DNA of 64,000 bases, taken from contig NC_085850.1 of NCBI RefSeq assembly GCF_020906515.1, positions 1,612,001 through 1,676,000 of the forward strand, written 5' to 3'. The stretch comes from Vanrija pseudolonga. Lineage: Eukaryota > Basidiomycota > Tremellomycetes > Trichosporonales > Trichosporonaceae. Under the pieces are notes generated by a model that was not told the DNA's origin, did not search any database, and saw only the letters and a list, made by a program, of their open reading frames with translations. How positions within the stretch are numbered: the stretch's first letter is position 1; every line of letters starts with the position of its first letter. Below are positions 1-9,820 of the stretch, piece after piece. Both the position numbers and the translations under genes were made by a program.

Positions 1-28
1 GCGAAAGCTCCACGCAACAAAAGCTCAC

Positions 29-589
29 CTTGACGCGACGCTCATACTCTTGCTTGTTGTCCTTGAACAGGGTCGCTGCCTCGACGTTGGCGGGACTGGA
101 GGGGTCAGCAATTGCCACCTGCACGTAGTAACCCACCTGCTGGGGTTGGGGTCGTTGAGCAGACTCTGCACCGAGGTCAGGATGGCAGCGACGTCGTACG
201 TCGGGCTCCAGCGGTTCTGCAGGATGTCGAGACACAGCTCGCCATTGTTGTAGATGTTGGGGTGGAACATGCGCGACACGAAGCGCACCGTCGGCGGCTT
301 GTTGGGGTACGCGTCCGTGAAGGTGAGCGTGAGGCGGAACGACCCGTCCTCGAACGGCGTGTCGGCTAGGGCGAGCGTTAGCGCTCTCGCTCCGTCGTCG
401 CACACCCTTCCGGCGAGACTCACGCGGGCCAAAGATGACCGCGTTCCAGATCATGATGTTGTCATGGCATGGCGAGCCCGACACACCCTCGGGAGCCTCG
501 GTCGCGAGGCGCTTGAAGTCACGAATCAATCGCCTCTTCGCTGCGGTAGACTGGAAGTGAGCGCGCGCCGTGGAGGGCTGGCTTACCAT
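29..589 (-). CDS. UBC2: Ubiquitin-conjugating enzyme E2, Rad6/Ubc2 type (3' end outside window)
   Basis: E2 enzyme that, in the Rad6 family, monoubiquitinates histone H2B and PCNA and serves N-end-rule degradation. Coding exons on the minus strand are 589-587, 550-424, 365-137 and 95-29; a further exon lies beyond base 1, so the C-terminus is missing. The spliced protein begins [16 protein letters not shown] and contains the E2 core: [22 protein letters not shown], the active-site Cys in [17 protein letters not shown], then SILTS-like and NPSSPAN. All are near-identical to yeast and human Rad6 (family knowledge). The first coding exon is only the ATG, followed at once by a GTAAGC donor. Introns are 36, 58 and 41 nt. 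Confidence 0.95.
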
Positions 590-1098
590 GGTTGGTAGGT
601 ATCAGTTAGTCACGCGAGGTGGGGAGGGTGGTGGCGAGTTGAGTGTTGGTATGTGTTGGTGGTATGGGTGAGACAACGACGCGGCAGTCTACAAGCGTGG
701 TGACGGTGCAGGTCTCGCTATGTGTGAGAGAGTGGGAGAAACAATGAAGAGAGAGTTGATTGTTACAAGTGAGAGAGGAACGGGAAGCAAGCGACGACGA
801 CGACCACGGCGAGAGCAAGTGCGCCGTGCTGCGTGCTGCGTGCACTAAACCAGCCAGCCAGCTTAGCCCCGTATCTCACGGAGTCACGGGCAAGGCGGGC
901 ACCAACGGGATCAATTCCGGGGGGGTCAGCCATTGCGCCACCCAGCCTCCCTCCACCTTCATGCTCCACTCGACCCATGACGACCGTGGCGGTCCTCGTC
1001 GCGAGCCTAACGCTTACCGCAATGCAATCACCGATGCAATCAACCTATGTATATAATATGCACATGATAAAAATGAATGCTACTACTCCTCAAAGGCT
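590..1098. other. Intergenic: UBC2 5' leader and CDF-transporter 3' flank
   Basis: No gene is supported in these 509 bases. The part next to 589 is the promoter/leader of the Rad6 gene. An AT-rich stretch around 1047-1085 lies just past the stop codon of the next minus-strand gene and is a plausible polyadenylation region. Confidence 0.6.
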
Positions 1099-3348
1099 CT
1101 AGTGCCCATCCTCACCCTCCCACCCCTTCTGCACCTGGACAGTCACCTCGCCCCCAATCCGTGGGCCGACCGCGTTGCTGATCTTGGTCGACACCAGCCG
1201 CGTAATCTCCAGCACGTCCGCGTCGGTGGCATCGGGGTGGATGTGGACATTGACAGTGACAATGATGGGTACCGCCTCGCTCGTGGGCGCCCGTGACGCG
1301 AGCGACACTGGTGCAGCGAGCGGCTGCTTGTCCTTCTCGGTCAGAGGCGCCGGGAACGAGATCGAGTGGGAGGGTGACGACGAGATAGACGGGCGGCGCG
1401 ATGCCGGCGCCGAGTTGGTGCCGCCCGCATCAGGCTCAACCTTGTCGGTCGACAGTGCCCAGCAGCGCAGCGTGCCTATACCCAGCACGCGCCGGTCGTC
1501 CTCGACGTCGCGGAGGGCACGGCGCAGTACCGTCATCTGCGAAGACGTCGTGGGCGGCGCCGTCTGCAACAGCACGTTGGCGAATGCCTTGGTGGGCGGC
1601 CATGCCAGGGCTGCGATGAGAACGGTGAGGGCGACAGAGCTGGACGAGTCGAGGCCGTGCAGAGAGTCGCTGACGTCAGCTGACATCGAGACAAGGTAGC
1701 TTACAGAGGAGTGATGAGGGAGCTGACGAGCAATGCGGCGGTCGTGCCCGCCACGCCGATGGTGTAGGGGTTGGAAAAGATCTCGGGCAGCTTGGCCGAC
1801 GAGAATGCTGAGGGGAGGAAGAGCGACCCGGTGGCTGGTGGGTCAGCACAACTATGAATCACGACTACCCACCCTCTGAAAGACGCCGGTGGTTGTTGAG
1901 GAACGCGCCTGACAAGAGGCTGGCCACAAATGACAACAGGAGTAAGAGGTAGGGGAACGGCCTGCATGTTAGCTCGCACCTCAACACAACAACTCACGAC
2001 TCCTCGCCGATAATGTGCTCGATGTGCGCGTGCCCGTGGCCATGGCCGTGGCCGCCACCGCCGCCGCCTCCCTCCTCGTGAGCGTCGGCGCCGAGCAGCA
2101 CCTGCTCAAAGCTCTCCTTTGAGATGTACACTGCCGCGAACATGAGGAACAGCGACTGGGCGAAGCAGAGGAGCGACGTAAGGCGGTCCCAACTGCGTAG
2201 ATGTCAGCGTTAGCCAGGAAGAAGCACCCACCCAAACGGCCGCCGCAAGCTCCTCCACCCGTCCTCGTCGTTGCTCGCGACAATGTTGACGACCATGCCG
2301 AGGGCATCAAACACAACGAGGTATCCCGCACCCTCGAGACATCTCCAGCCGCTCATCTGGCCCTCGATCCAGAGGCTAGCGCCGAGGAGCGCCTCGCCGA
2401 TGGCAAAGGCCCACATCAGCTGGACCGTGCCGTTGCGCTTGCCGCGCGGAAGCGGCGACAGAATCGTCGTCGTTGTCGAGTGATAGGGCATCGGTACTGG
2501 TGTTGGCTCGTCGACTGCCGATGGTGGCCGCTCGTTTGGTGGTGCGTTGGCGCCAGGCTCGAGGAAGGAGAAGAAGTTGTGTGACAGCGAGTGTTTGTGC
2601 TGAGCTGTCAACATTGCACTCGGTAAGACAGCCCATCCACTTCACTCACATGGTGCCCACGTCGTTTGCCGCGCTTCACAGGCGAGCCAGTGTCCGCTTC
2701 CGAGTCAGGCGGTGCTGCACCAAACGACCAGTCGGCGCCGCCGGCGAACACGCGTGGGTCAGCAGACGGGATAACGCTATCGCCAGCGACGAAGCCCGGC
2801 GAGACAGGGGAGATCGGGCGGGGCGGGGCACCGGGGTGAGGAAAGTCGTGTGAGAGGCTGCGCGAGTGCCCGCCCTTGTAGTAGAGTGCTGGGTCGAAAC
2901 GGCGCTCAGGCGATGACGGCGTGGTGGGGAGGAAGGACGGAACTTCTAAACTCTGGCGATGCCAGCTCGGTGGGCGGTGCGATGGTACAGGCCGCCGAGA
3001 AGCGTCCATGCTCCAGCTCGAGCCCGGGCTCGCGCCGTCGTCGTCCATGGCGACTGAAAAGGTCTGCGTATGAGGCGACGCGGTTAACTCGCCCACGTTA
3101 TCGGCTGCCTCGTTATCTTCTTCCGACTCTGTTCCCACGGCTCCAGCTGCTGGGGACACGATAAGCTGAGGCGGGGCGGGCGACAGGTCGTCTGCGACGT
3201 TGATCGGCGGCGGCCTCCGTGTCGCCCGGCTCGTTCTCCGCGACTGCGGTTTTGAGGTTGAAGAAGGCGCGTGCCCTGGGTCCGTGCGTGCATTCCGGAG
3301 CGCAACGGGCGAGCCAGCCAGATCGGCGCCGTCGTCGACGGCGGTCAT
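1099..3348 (-). CDS. Cation diffusion facilitator (zinc transporter), ZRG17/MSC2-like
   Basis: Predicted membrane Zn2+ transporter of the CDF family; fungal Zrg17 and Msc2 form a heteromer that loads zinc into the early secretory pathway. Six exons: 3348-2650, 2599-2232, 2192-1998, 1961-1873, 1834-1705 and 1669-1099, about 683 residues. The N-terminal 230 residues are Ser/Pro-rich and disordered. A conserved-looking KHSLSHNFFSFLEP segment precedes hydrophobic helices (VQLMWAFAIGEALLGASLW, a later LLLLLSFVASLLSGAFL). A short His-rich cytosolic loop, GHGHGHGHAHIEHIIGEES, is the typical CDF metal-binding loop. The C-terminal domain (IIVTVNVHIHPDATDADVLEIT) is the ferredoxin-like CDF tail. Assignment to ZRG17 rather than MSC2 is inference. 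Confidence 0.82.
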
Positions 3349-4297
3349 CGCTCTCTCGAGGATGGACGCGATGCGATGTGCGTTGTGTGTGTGTATGTGT
3401 GTGTTGGTCGTGCGCGAGAAGCAGCCGGATCAACTCGACAACACGGAAGCGCAGGGAGCGAGCTTGCCGCCTTATCGCGTCTGTCCGCTGGTTGCTGCTG
3501 CACAGCCCGCCGTGCACGCACGCACGCGCTCAGTTCTTCCTTGTTGCTTGCGTGTTTACGCTATCCAGCGAGTTTGCCGCGCGAGCTTGGGCGTCGATGA
3601 TACGATGGGTCTTTTAGAGCATGCGATGGTCGTGACTGCGAGCACTAAAGTCCAAAGGCCGAGAGCCAAGACTCGGACCGCGCGTCAACCAACTCAGCTA
3701 CGCACGTGAAGGGCGTCGCGCCGTATGACGGTGGCGCGGACGGGGGTGGATCTCCGCTGATCGATCTGCTCGGCCGAAGGCGCGTGGATGACGCGTGTCT
3801 TCCGCGTGGACTAGTTATGCGGTACCCCCGTCTTTCGGGGGTGGCACCGAAGAGCTGACGAGAAACCAGCAACAACCCACTGCCGATGCATGACGAACAG
3901 CACATTGCAAGTGTCATCACGACATGATACATCAATGCCCGTGTGACGAGACCGCAGAACTTGGGCTACTGAGCCATGACTGGGCTTCCCGAGCCCCTTC
4001 GACCGGCGCCCACAACGGTGGCTCAGCCTGCCAACCTAAAACCCACTGTAGGGCAGATAAGCTCTGCCTTTGACGGCATTCGCAGTGGATTAACCTGACA
4101 TTGTGGCACAGTGGCTCCCATCAACGGTCTCGCATGCCCGCAAGTGACGTCCCGAAACGCGTGTGTTCCTTGGCGGCAACATGGTCGTCAGGTTGACTGT
4201 GTTCGGCGACGTCTGCTCGGCGCCTGTTCGATGGTATAAGAGGTTGCGGCGTCGCTGCGAAAGAGCTCAATCCCGCTCAAACCCCAACAAACTCATA
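3349..4297. other. Intergenic: CDF leader and promoter of secreted protein 1
   Basis: No coding gene is supported. A GT-rich run lies at about 3385-3410. A tRNA-resembling D-arm (GTAGCTGAGTTGGTTGA on the minus strand, near 3690-3705) has no TTCGA arm and is not called. A direct hairpin-forming pair of CCCCC/GGGGG blocks sits near 3825-3845. Confidence 0.5.
4235..4240 (+). promoter_or_regulatory. TATA box of secreted protein 1
   Basis: TATAAG lies 58 bases before the ATG at 4298, the spacing expected for a short 5' leader. The same element and spacing recur in front of the neighbouring paralogue. Confidence 0.65.
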
Positions 4298-4653
4298 ATG
4301 AAGCTCGCCCTCCTCACCACGCTCGCCACCGTCACCCTCGCCCTCGCCGCGCCCACGGCCGATGCTGACGCCGACGGCGCCACCACCCACTTCACGGAGC
4401 GAGACACGATCCGCATCCGCTGCGGCGGACGCAGCGAGTGCGGGCCCTACACCAAGGCGGGGTGCGCCGACCTCTGCCGCCAGCGCGGCCAGATCCCCGC
4501 TGGTGTACGTGACCCCGGCTGTGGGGGCCTGTGGGCGTGCTGCTGTGGCACCAATATCGGCGTTTCCGTGCGCGATGCCGAGGCCGAGCCCAAGGGCACA
4601 GAGTGAGTGGCTCTTGTGGCACTGCTGACTTTAGTGGCAAGAACATCGACTAG
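4298..4653 (+). CDS. Small secreted cysteine-rich protein 1 (8-Cys)
   Basis: No named family recognised. The protein starts MKLALLTTLATVTLALAAP, a clear signal peptide, so it should be secreted. The mature part has eight cysteines in the order C-x5-C-x7-C-x3-C-x14-C-x5-CCC, ending LWACCC. A 32-nt intron (4603-4634, GTGAGT...CTGACTTTAG) joins exon 4298-4602 to 4635-4653, giving 107 residues ending in GKNID; without splicing the frame stops at 4606 after 102 residues. It is followed 289 bases later by a diverged paralogue with the same cysteine frame and its own TATA box. Possible roles (effector, antimicrobial or surface protein) are speculation. Confidence 0.75.
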
Positions 4654-4892
4654 GCACCGGTCATGAGTAGTGGGACGCGCAAGTATGCTCGCTATCGCCG
4701 CTTGCAAGCAGCACGGGCTCCAAAAACCCACTCCGTAGGACGGCGTACCTGATGAAGTACCATGACATGTGAGCGGCCATTGCTGGGACAAGGTTAGCCC
4801 GAGGTGGTCAGCTGGAGTGGACCAGGTTGAGGTCAGCTGGATCAGTAGTCAACCTTACGCAGGTCAGTTGGGAGGCAGTACGTGCACTTAGG

Positions 4893-4898
4893 TATAAG
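4893..4898 (+). promoter_or_regulatory. TATA box of secreted protein 2
   Basis: TATAAG 45 bases before the ATG at 4943. It matches the element in front of the upstream paralogue, including the flanking GGTATAAG. Confidence 0.6.
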
Positions 4899-4942
4899 TT
4901 GCCCAGCCTGAGTCTTGGTCCTCAGCAATCCCCAACTTCGCC

Positions 4943-5263
4943 ATGAAGGTCACACCACTCCTCATCCTCGTCGCCACTACGGCGCTCGCCCTGCCCCAGC
5001 CCGATCGCTTCGATATTCACGTCGACTCGGGTGGTCACGAGGCCCGGGCCGTCATCATCCACCCCTTCTGCTATAACAACGTCGGTCCGTGGGACGGACC
5101 CGCCAAGGGTTGCGCTGCCGAGTGTCGGCGCACGGGGTATCTTCCCTTCGGATACTGGTACCCGCCTGGCCGGGGGTTGCCCGCGTGCTGCTGCATGTGG
5201 GAGGAGCGTACGGGCCCCGATAGGCGTAAGTCGTGGGCGGGGCGCTGGTGTGCTGACAGGTAG
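4943..5263 (+). CDS. Small secreted cysteine-rich protein 2 (6-Cys paralogue)
   Basis: The signal peptide MKVTPLLILVATTALALP is followed by a mature domain with C-x13-C-x3-C-x20-CCC, exactly the spacing of the preceding gene minus its two extra cysteines; shared residues include GP, GCA, CR and ACCC. Unspliced it stops at 5263 (106 residues). A plausible intron, 5226-5259 (GTAAGT...TGCTGACAG), lies where the first gene also has one. Splicing it would replace the tail and extend the frame to about 5417. Which form is made cannot be decided from sequence. Function unknown; secreted location is well supported. Confidence 0.7.
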   Translation: MKVTPLLILVATTALALPQPDRFDIHVDSGGHEARAVIIHPFCYNNVGPWDGPAKGCAAECRRTGYLPFGYWYPPGRGLPACCCMWEERTGPDRRKSWAGRWCADR

Positions 5264-5775
5264 CGGTGTGATGGCCGTAAGGGTGTCATTGGCGCAGAAG
5301 ACAGTGCTGGATTACGACCTCGGGAGCGTATCAGAATGGAACTTGGGAGGGACAGAAGGAGGGATACAGTCAATGGCCCACACCAGTCGGTCCCATATCG
5401 TAGGCAGAATGCAATGATAATGGCATCACGTCGAGCGGGCATGGATGTGTCTATTGTACTTTCATCCGTATCGTAAGTGCTTGATTGATGCAAAGCAGCA
5501 TTACGACAGCAGAGTAATGTTGCACAGTGTGAAACGCGGGGAGCCAAGTGAGTGCCACTGTGCCTGGCTGGCGGAGCACCAAGCACGACGCGTGCAGGCC
5601 TGTGACGTTTCTCGGCGTCGGCGTCATGCACCAAGCAGCAAGCAACCAGCATGCATCAATTGTAACGGCGGCAACACTCACATACAACACTGCACACTAA
5701 CTCCCACGACCACAACTGCACCTTCGACAGCCAGCATCCACGCCCGCCCGTAGGCGCCGCGCCCAACCCGCCACA
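5264..5775. other. Intergenic, no gene seen
   Basis: Holds the possible alternative tail exon of secreted protein 2 (to about 5417) and the promoter/leader of the next plus-strand gene. A CA/AC-rich stretch precedes the ATG at 5776. Confidence 0.5.
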
Positions 5776-7811
5776 ATGCCCCACCACGCGCCCGCGCCCC
5801 CGGCGCGCCCGTTCTCGCCCAGCCCGCCGCGTGAGAACCGGCACAGCTCGAGCCGCCCGCCGTCGCTGCTCTTCGGCGCGCCGCCCACGGCGACGAGCAG
5901 CGTGGGCTTAGTCCTCGGCCTGCCGCCCTCGCCGTCCCCGCGCCTCTCGGCCTTCCCGGGCGCCGGCGCCGCGCCGAATGGCCCGTCCCCGTCGTACTTT
6001 GACCACCAGCCACGACGCCGCCGCTCGTCCAGGTGAGAGCAGAACCAAACAACAACCACCAACCGCAACAGCCACTGACAACAAACACCCCAGCTCGTCC
6101 GTCTCGACGACGTCTTCTGCATCCCCACCGCTCGGAGCAACGCCCATCCTCGCCGCCCTCGAGCCTACCCCCATCAGCATGCCGCGTTCCCAGCGCGACG
6201 GCAGCGTGGATGACTTCTCGCCTTCCTCGACCTTCCCCGGCGAGGACCGAGCGCCAGCCCCAACAACAGCGCCGCATGCCGCGCGTGCCGTCTTGCGATC
6301 GATGCCGCGCATCCACCAGCCGACGGTGCTCCGTACGCCATCTGGCCGTGGGCTGTCGTTCATTCCGCACGGCGAGGGCACGCGCTCCCGCCACGCCAGC
6401 ATGCTGTCGAATGCTGTCGCGTCCGGCACGAACCACACCACGATCAGCAGCAGTGCGTCGTCGCTTGCTGGCGTGCTCGCGCGCTCGGTGGCGGTCGCGG
6501 CTACCGCGTCGAGCATCGGTATCCCGGACCGCTTGGAGGCGGCAGAGCGCGTACCGCGGGAACGGGTCAGCGCGGCGTCGCTCACCTCTGTCGACTCGGC
6601 CGGGTCAGAGTTCGAAGACACGTTCGGAAGGCAGAAGGCAGCGCGCGCTGCCGCAAAGCTTGGGGGCGTGAGCGGCTCACGTGCTCGTGCTCGCCCTGCC
6701 CTCGACATTCCGCCCGTGCCGCCGCTCCCTCCCCAGTTTGCGGCTGCGCAACAACAACGCCCCGTCCGCACAGACGACGGCGCCTCGCGCTCGGCCTGGG
6801 AACCCTCGCCTGCCGTCGCAGCTCCTCCAACTGCCTCGACGACAACTCTTGACTCCTACGATATCAGTATCGATTACGACCAGCGATTTGGCGACGACGA
6901 CCAAAACGACGACGACGACGACATGGACACGACGATTGACGACACGCCCGAGCTGCACGAGGTCGGCGAGGTGAGTGTTGTGGCTGGTCCAAACAAAACT
7001 GACGGTATAAGAACAACTCGACGCCAGCAACCACCCCCCTTCCAGTGTACCGTTCTCCGCCGCCATCGGCGCGCTCGGCAGCCAGCTCAAAGTTCCACAC
7101 GCCCGAGTCGCGCTCCAGCGCGAGATTCTACACCCCAGAGGTGAAGGACACGGACAAGTGGCGCGTCGAGGAGGAGACAGAGCACAGCGTGAGTGCAGCG
7201 ATGTGAGGTCAAACTGACGCCGCCAGCTCAACGAGGTCAAGGACCCGAACGCTGTCGCCTCGGCGTCATCGTCGTCCTGCGCGGCCAAGACCCCGACCCC
7301 AACAGCAGACAAAACCGCCTACGTGCCGCCGTACGAGCCTCGGCGGAAGCACGGCAAGCAGGAGGCGAACGGCCTCGGCCCAGCGGTCGCCCTGTCACCT
7401 TCAAAGCGCCGGGCGTCGCCAGCGCCCGCGTTCCCGCCCACACCCGCGCCCCTCGGCGACGACAGCGCGGCACTCAGCCTGACGCTCATCGCGTCCCTCG
7501 GCAGCGCGAGCGGCGACCCGCTCGCCCTGTCCCGCCGCCGCGTCGAGCTCTCCCTCGCGTGGCTCGCGTCTCCGCCACCAAGCTGGTGGGACTATGTCCC
7601 GTTTGCGCGGTACGCGCCACGCTGGACCATCCGCCTCGCGTCGGGCGCCAGCGGCCGCGAGCGCGCCGCGGGCAAGCGCAGGGCCGTGGCGACGTCGTCG
7701 CCTACTACGCCCAATACCCCGCCCCGTCGTCGCGACCGCGAGGCGGACGGCATCGTCCAGGCCGTCGTCGGCAACCTGCCCATCGTGGGGCGGTTTGCAA
7801 CGTGGCTGTAA
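5776..7811 (+). CDS. Ser/Pro-rich protein of unknown function
   Basis: Not recognised. Four exons (5776-6032, 6094-6970, 7012-7188, 7227-7811) join in frame to about 631 residues. Most of the protein is low-complexity Ser/Pro/Ala with an acidic patch (DDDQNDDDDDMDTTIDD). The C-terminal region looks folded and is the likely conserved part: ALSLTLIASLGSASGDPLAL, LSLAWLASPPPSWWDYVPFA, then the final helix GIVQAVVGNLPIVGRFATWL. No signal peptide is seen. The third exon start rests on a TATAAG acceptor at 7011, which keeps the frame open. The antisense frames here are shadows of its GC-rich codons. Confidence 0.72.
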
Positions 7812-8104
7812 GGGAGGGGGGAGTTTACGTGTCCATTTCCCCACGGCGCTCGACGCGTCGAGGTTGTCGATAATGATTCGAGACCTGTCGCGGGCTAGTC
7901 CCCGATAGATGCCCAGTTGGCCGGTTGTCCCACACACGTTGTTAGTGTATATGATTGCGCTGCGAGTGCACGCTTATTTGATGTAACTGCATGATGTCAA
8001 GAGGATGCGTTGCTACATGTCTATAGGAATATATAAGTAAGTAGTGCTACAAGTCTATAGGGGATGCTTCTTGATTGATTGATTGAGTGGTGGTGATGTG
8101 TGGC

Positions 8105-9820
8105 TTAGTGGGCCATGATGACCTTCTTGCCCGTCTCCTCGTCGCCCGAGTCGTTCTTGGAGGGGCGGTAAAGGACGGCAAAGCCGATGAGCCAGAGGGC
8201 GACCCAGCCGAGCTGGAAGTAGAAGCTGGCGTGGATGTTGGTGGGGTTGGTGAGGCCACCCTCCTTGATGGTGAAGAGGCCGGCCTGGACCGAGAAACCG
8301 ATGGCCGAGCCCATCTGGAGCGCGACCTGGAAGATGGCACCGGCGACGCCGGCCATCTCCTCGGGCACGGCAGTCATGATGCCGACGTTGGTACCGGTGA
8401 AGACTGCCATCATGCCGCCCGAGCCGAGGAGGAAGGCGGGGAAGAGGAGGCGCCAGTAGTCGTGCTTCCAGTCGCCGGGGCGAGTCATGAGGATGTAGCT
8501 GATGAGGCCGAGGGTCATGCCGATGAGGATGGTGTAGCGTGGGCGAGCGACCAGGCGAGGGACAAAGGTGAGAAGGAGGGTGACGGCGAACGCGATGATG
8601 CCCTGGGGAAGCATGCGAACGGCGGCCAGGATGGCGCTCTCGTGGTAAACGGTGGTAAAGACCTCGACGAGCGCGAGGAAGTTGACACCCCACCAGGCGT
8701 AGATCTGGAGGGCGAAGACGGTGAGGACGATCATGTTGGGGATCTTCCAGGTCTTGGTCGGGATGAGTGCCATGTCCTCAGGGAGGCGAGCCTCCCAGAT
8801 GAAGAAGGCGGGGAAGAGGACCCAGGACAGGAGGAAGGGGACGAGGAAGCCGGCCTTCTTCCAGCCGTACGAGGCGCCGAGGGTGAGGCCGAGGATGAGC
8901 AGGACAATGGCGCTGAGCATGAGGAAGACGCCGACGAGGTCGAGGCGGCGCCACTTTGCCTTGCCGTCCGTGTTCTCAGCGTCCTTGCCAGTGCTTGCAG
9001 GGATGAGGTAGAAGGTCGAGGCGGCAACGGGGAGGATGATGATGCTGATAACGCGGAAGAACCAGCGCCAGTTGGTCATCTGGCCGCCGCCGGGGATGAG
9101 GTCGATGACACCGGCGATGAGGATGCCGGTGACATTGGCGATGGCACCCGAGATACCGTAGAGGGTGAAGGCGCGGCCGTGCTCATGCGGCTCGAAGACG
9201 AACACGATGAGGCGGTAGCTAGCGGGGATGAGACACGCGCCGGCGATGCCGGCGAGCGCGCGGATGATGAAGAAGCTGTACTTGTCGGGGAGGAACGAGA
9301 TGACGAGCGAGAGCACGCCGAGCGTCACGAAGCCCCACGAGAAGACCTTGGACGGCGAGTAGAGGTCGGACACGCGGCCCCAGAACAGGAGGAACGCGGC
9401 AAAGGTCACGCTGTACGACGTGATGACCCACGACTGCTGCGCAAAGTTGACGTTGAGGTCGACGGCGATGACATCGGTGAAGATGAAGAAGGCCGAGTAG
9501 AACCAGATGTCGATGAACATTGCGAGCGCGAAGACGCCGAGGAGCGTCCACTTGCGCGACTGGGAGAGCTTTTCCCGTGGCGCGTGGTGGTCGTTGTCGA
9601 GTGTGGCAGAGTCGGAGGGTGCTGCTGCCTCCTCGTCGGCGGCCTTCTCGAGCTTCATGCACACGCCGTCAATGTCGACAGCCTCCTCCTTGCCCTTGAG
9701 CACGGGGGTGGGGACGACGGTCGCCATGTCGGTCGACGAGACGGTGCGGGTGTGGGGGAACGAGTCGGACGAGGTGTCGTCGACCGTGATAGTGATGGTG
9801 CGGGGGATCTCGAGGGACAT
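8105..9820 (-). CDS. Major facilitator superfamily transporter, DHA2-like (14 TM)
   Basis: Intronless, 571 residues from the ATG at 9820. The family exports drugs or small metabolites by proton antiport at the plasma membrane. After an approximately 85-residue hydrophilic N-terminus come about 14 hydrophobic helices, beginning WTLLGVFALAMFIDIWFYSA. MFS motif A is seen as WGRVSDLYSPSKVF between TM2 and TM3, and RALAGIAGACLIPASYRLI matches the TM4 region. An upstream in-frame ATG at 9865 would add 15 residues, but an ATAAATAG element only a few bases before it suggests transcription starts inside that segment, so 9820 is preferred. Substrate cannot be told; Atr1-like pumps are the nearest family I recall. 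Confidence 0.88.
   Translation of the reverse strand: MSLEIPRTITITVDDTSSDSFPHTRTVSSTDMATVVPTPVLKGKEEAVDIDGVCMKLEKAADEEAAAPSDSATLDNDHHAPREKLSQSRKWTLLGVFALAMFIDIWFYSAFFIFTDVIAVDLNVNFAQQSWVITSYSVTFAAFLLFWGRVSDLYSPSKVFSWGFVTLGVLSLVISFLPDKYSFFIIRALAGIAGACLIPASYRLIVFVFEPHEHGRAFTLYGISGAIANVTGILIAGVIDLIPGGGQMTNWRWFFRVISIIILPVAASTFYLIPASTGKDAENTDGKAKWRRLDLVGVFLMLSAIVLLILGLTLGASYGWKKAGFLVPFLLSWVLFPAFFIWEARLPEDMALIPTKTWKIPNMIVLTVFALQIYAWWGVNFLALVEVFTTVYHESAILAAVRMLPQGIIAFAVTLLLTFVPRLVARPRYTILIGMTLGLISYILMTRPGDWKHDYWRLLFPAFLLGSGGMMAVFTGTNVGIMTAVPEEMAGVAGAIFQVALQMGSAIGFSVQAGLFTIKEGGLTNPTNIHASFYFQLGWVALWLIGFAVLYRPSKNDSGDEETGKKVIMAH

Noticed and set aside
3645-3720. tRNA-like D-arm on the minus strand
   Set aside because: GTAGCTGAGTTGGTTGA looks like a D-arm and a CCGAG/CTCGG stem follows, but there is no TTCGA arm nor a closing acceptor stem; at most a tRNA fragment.
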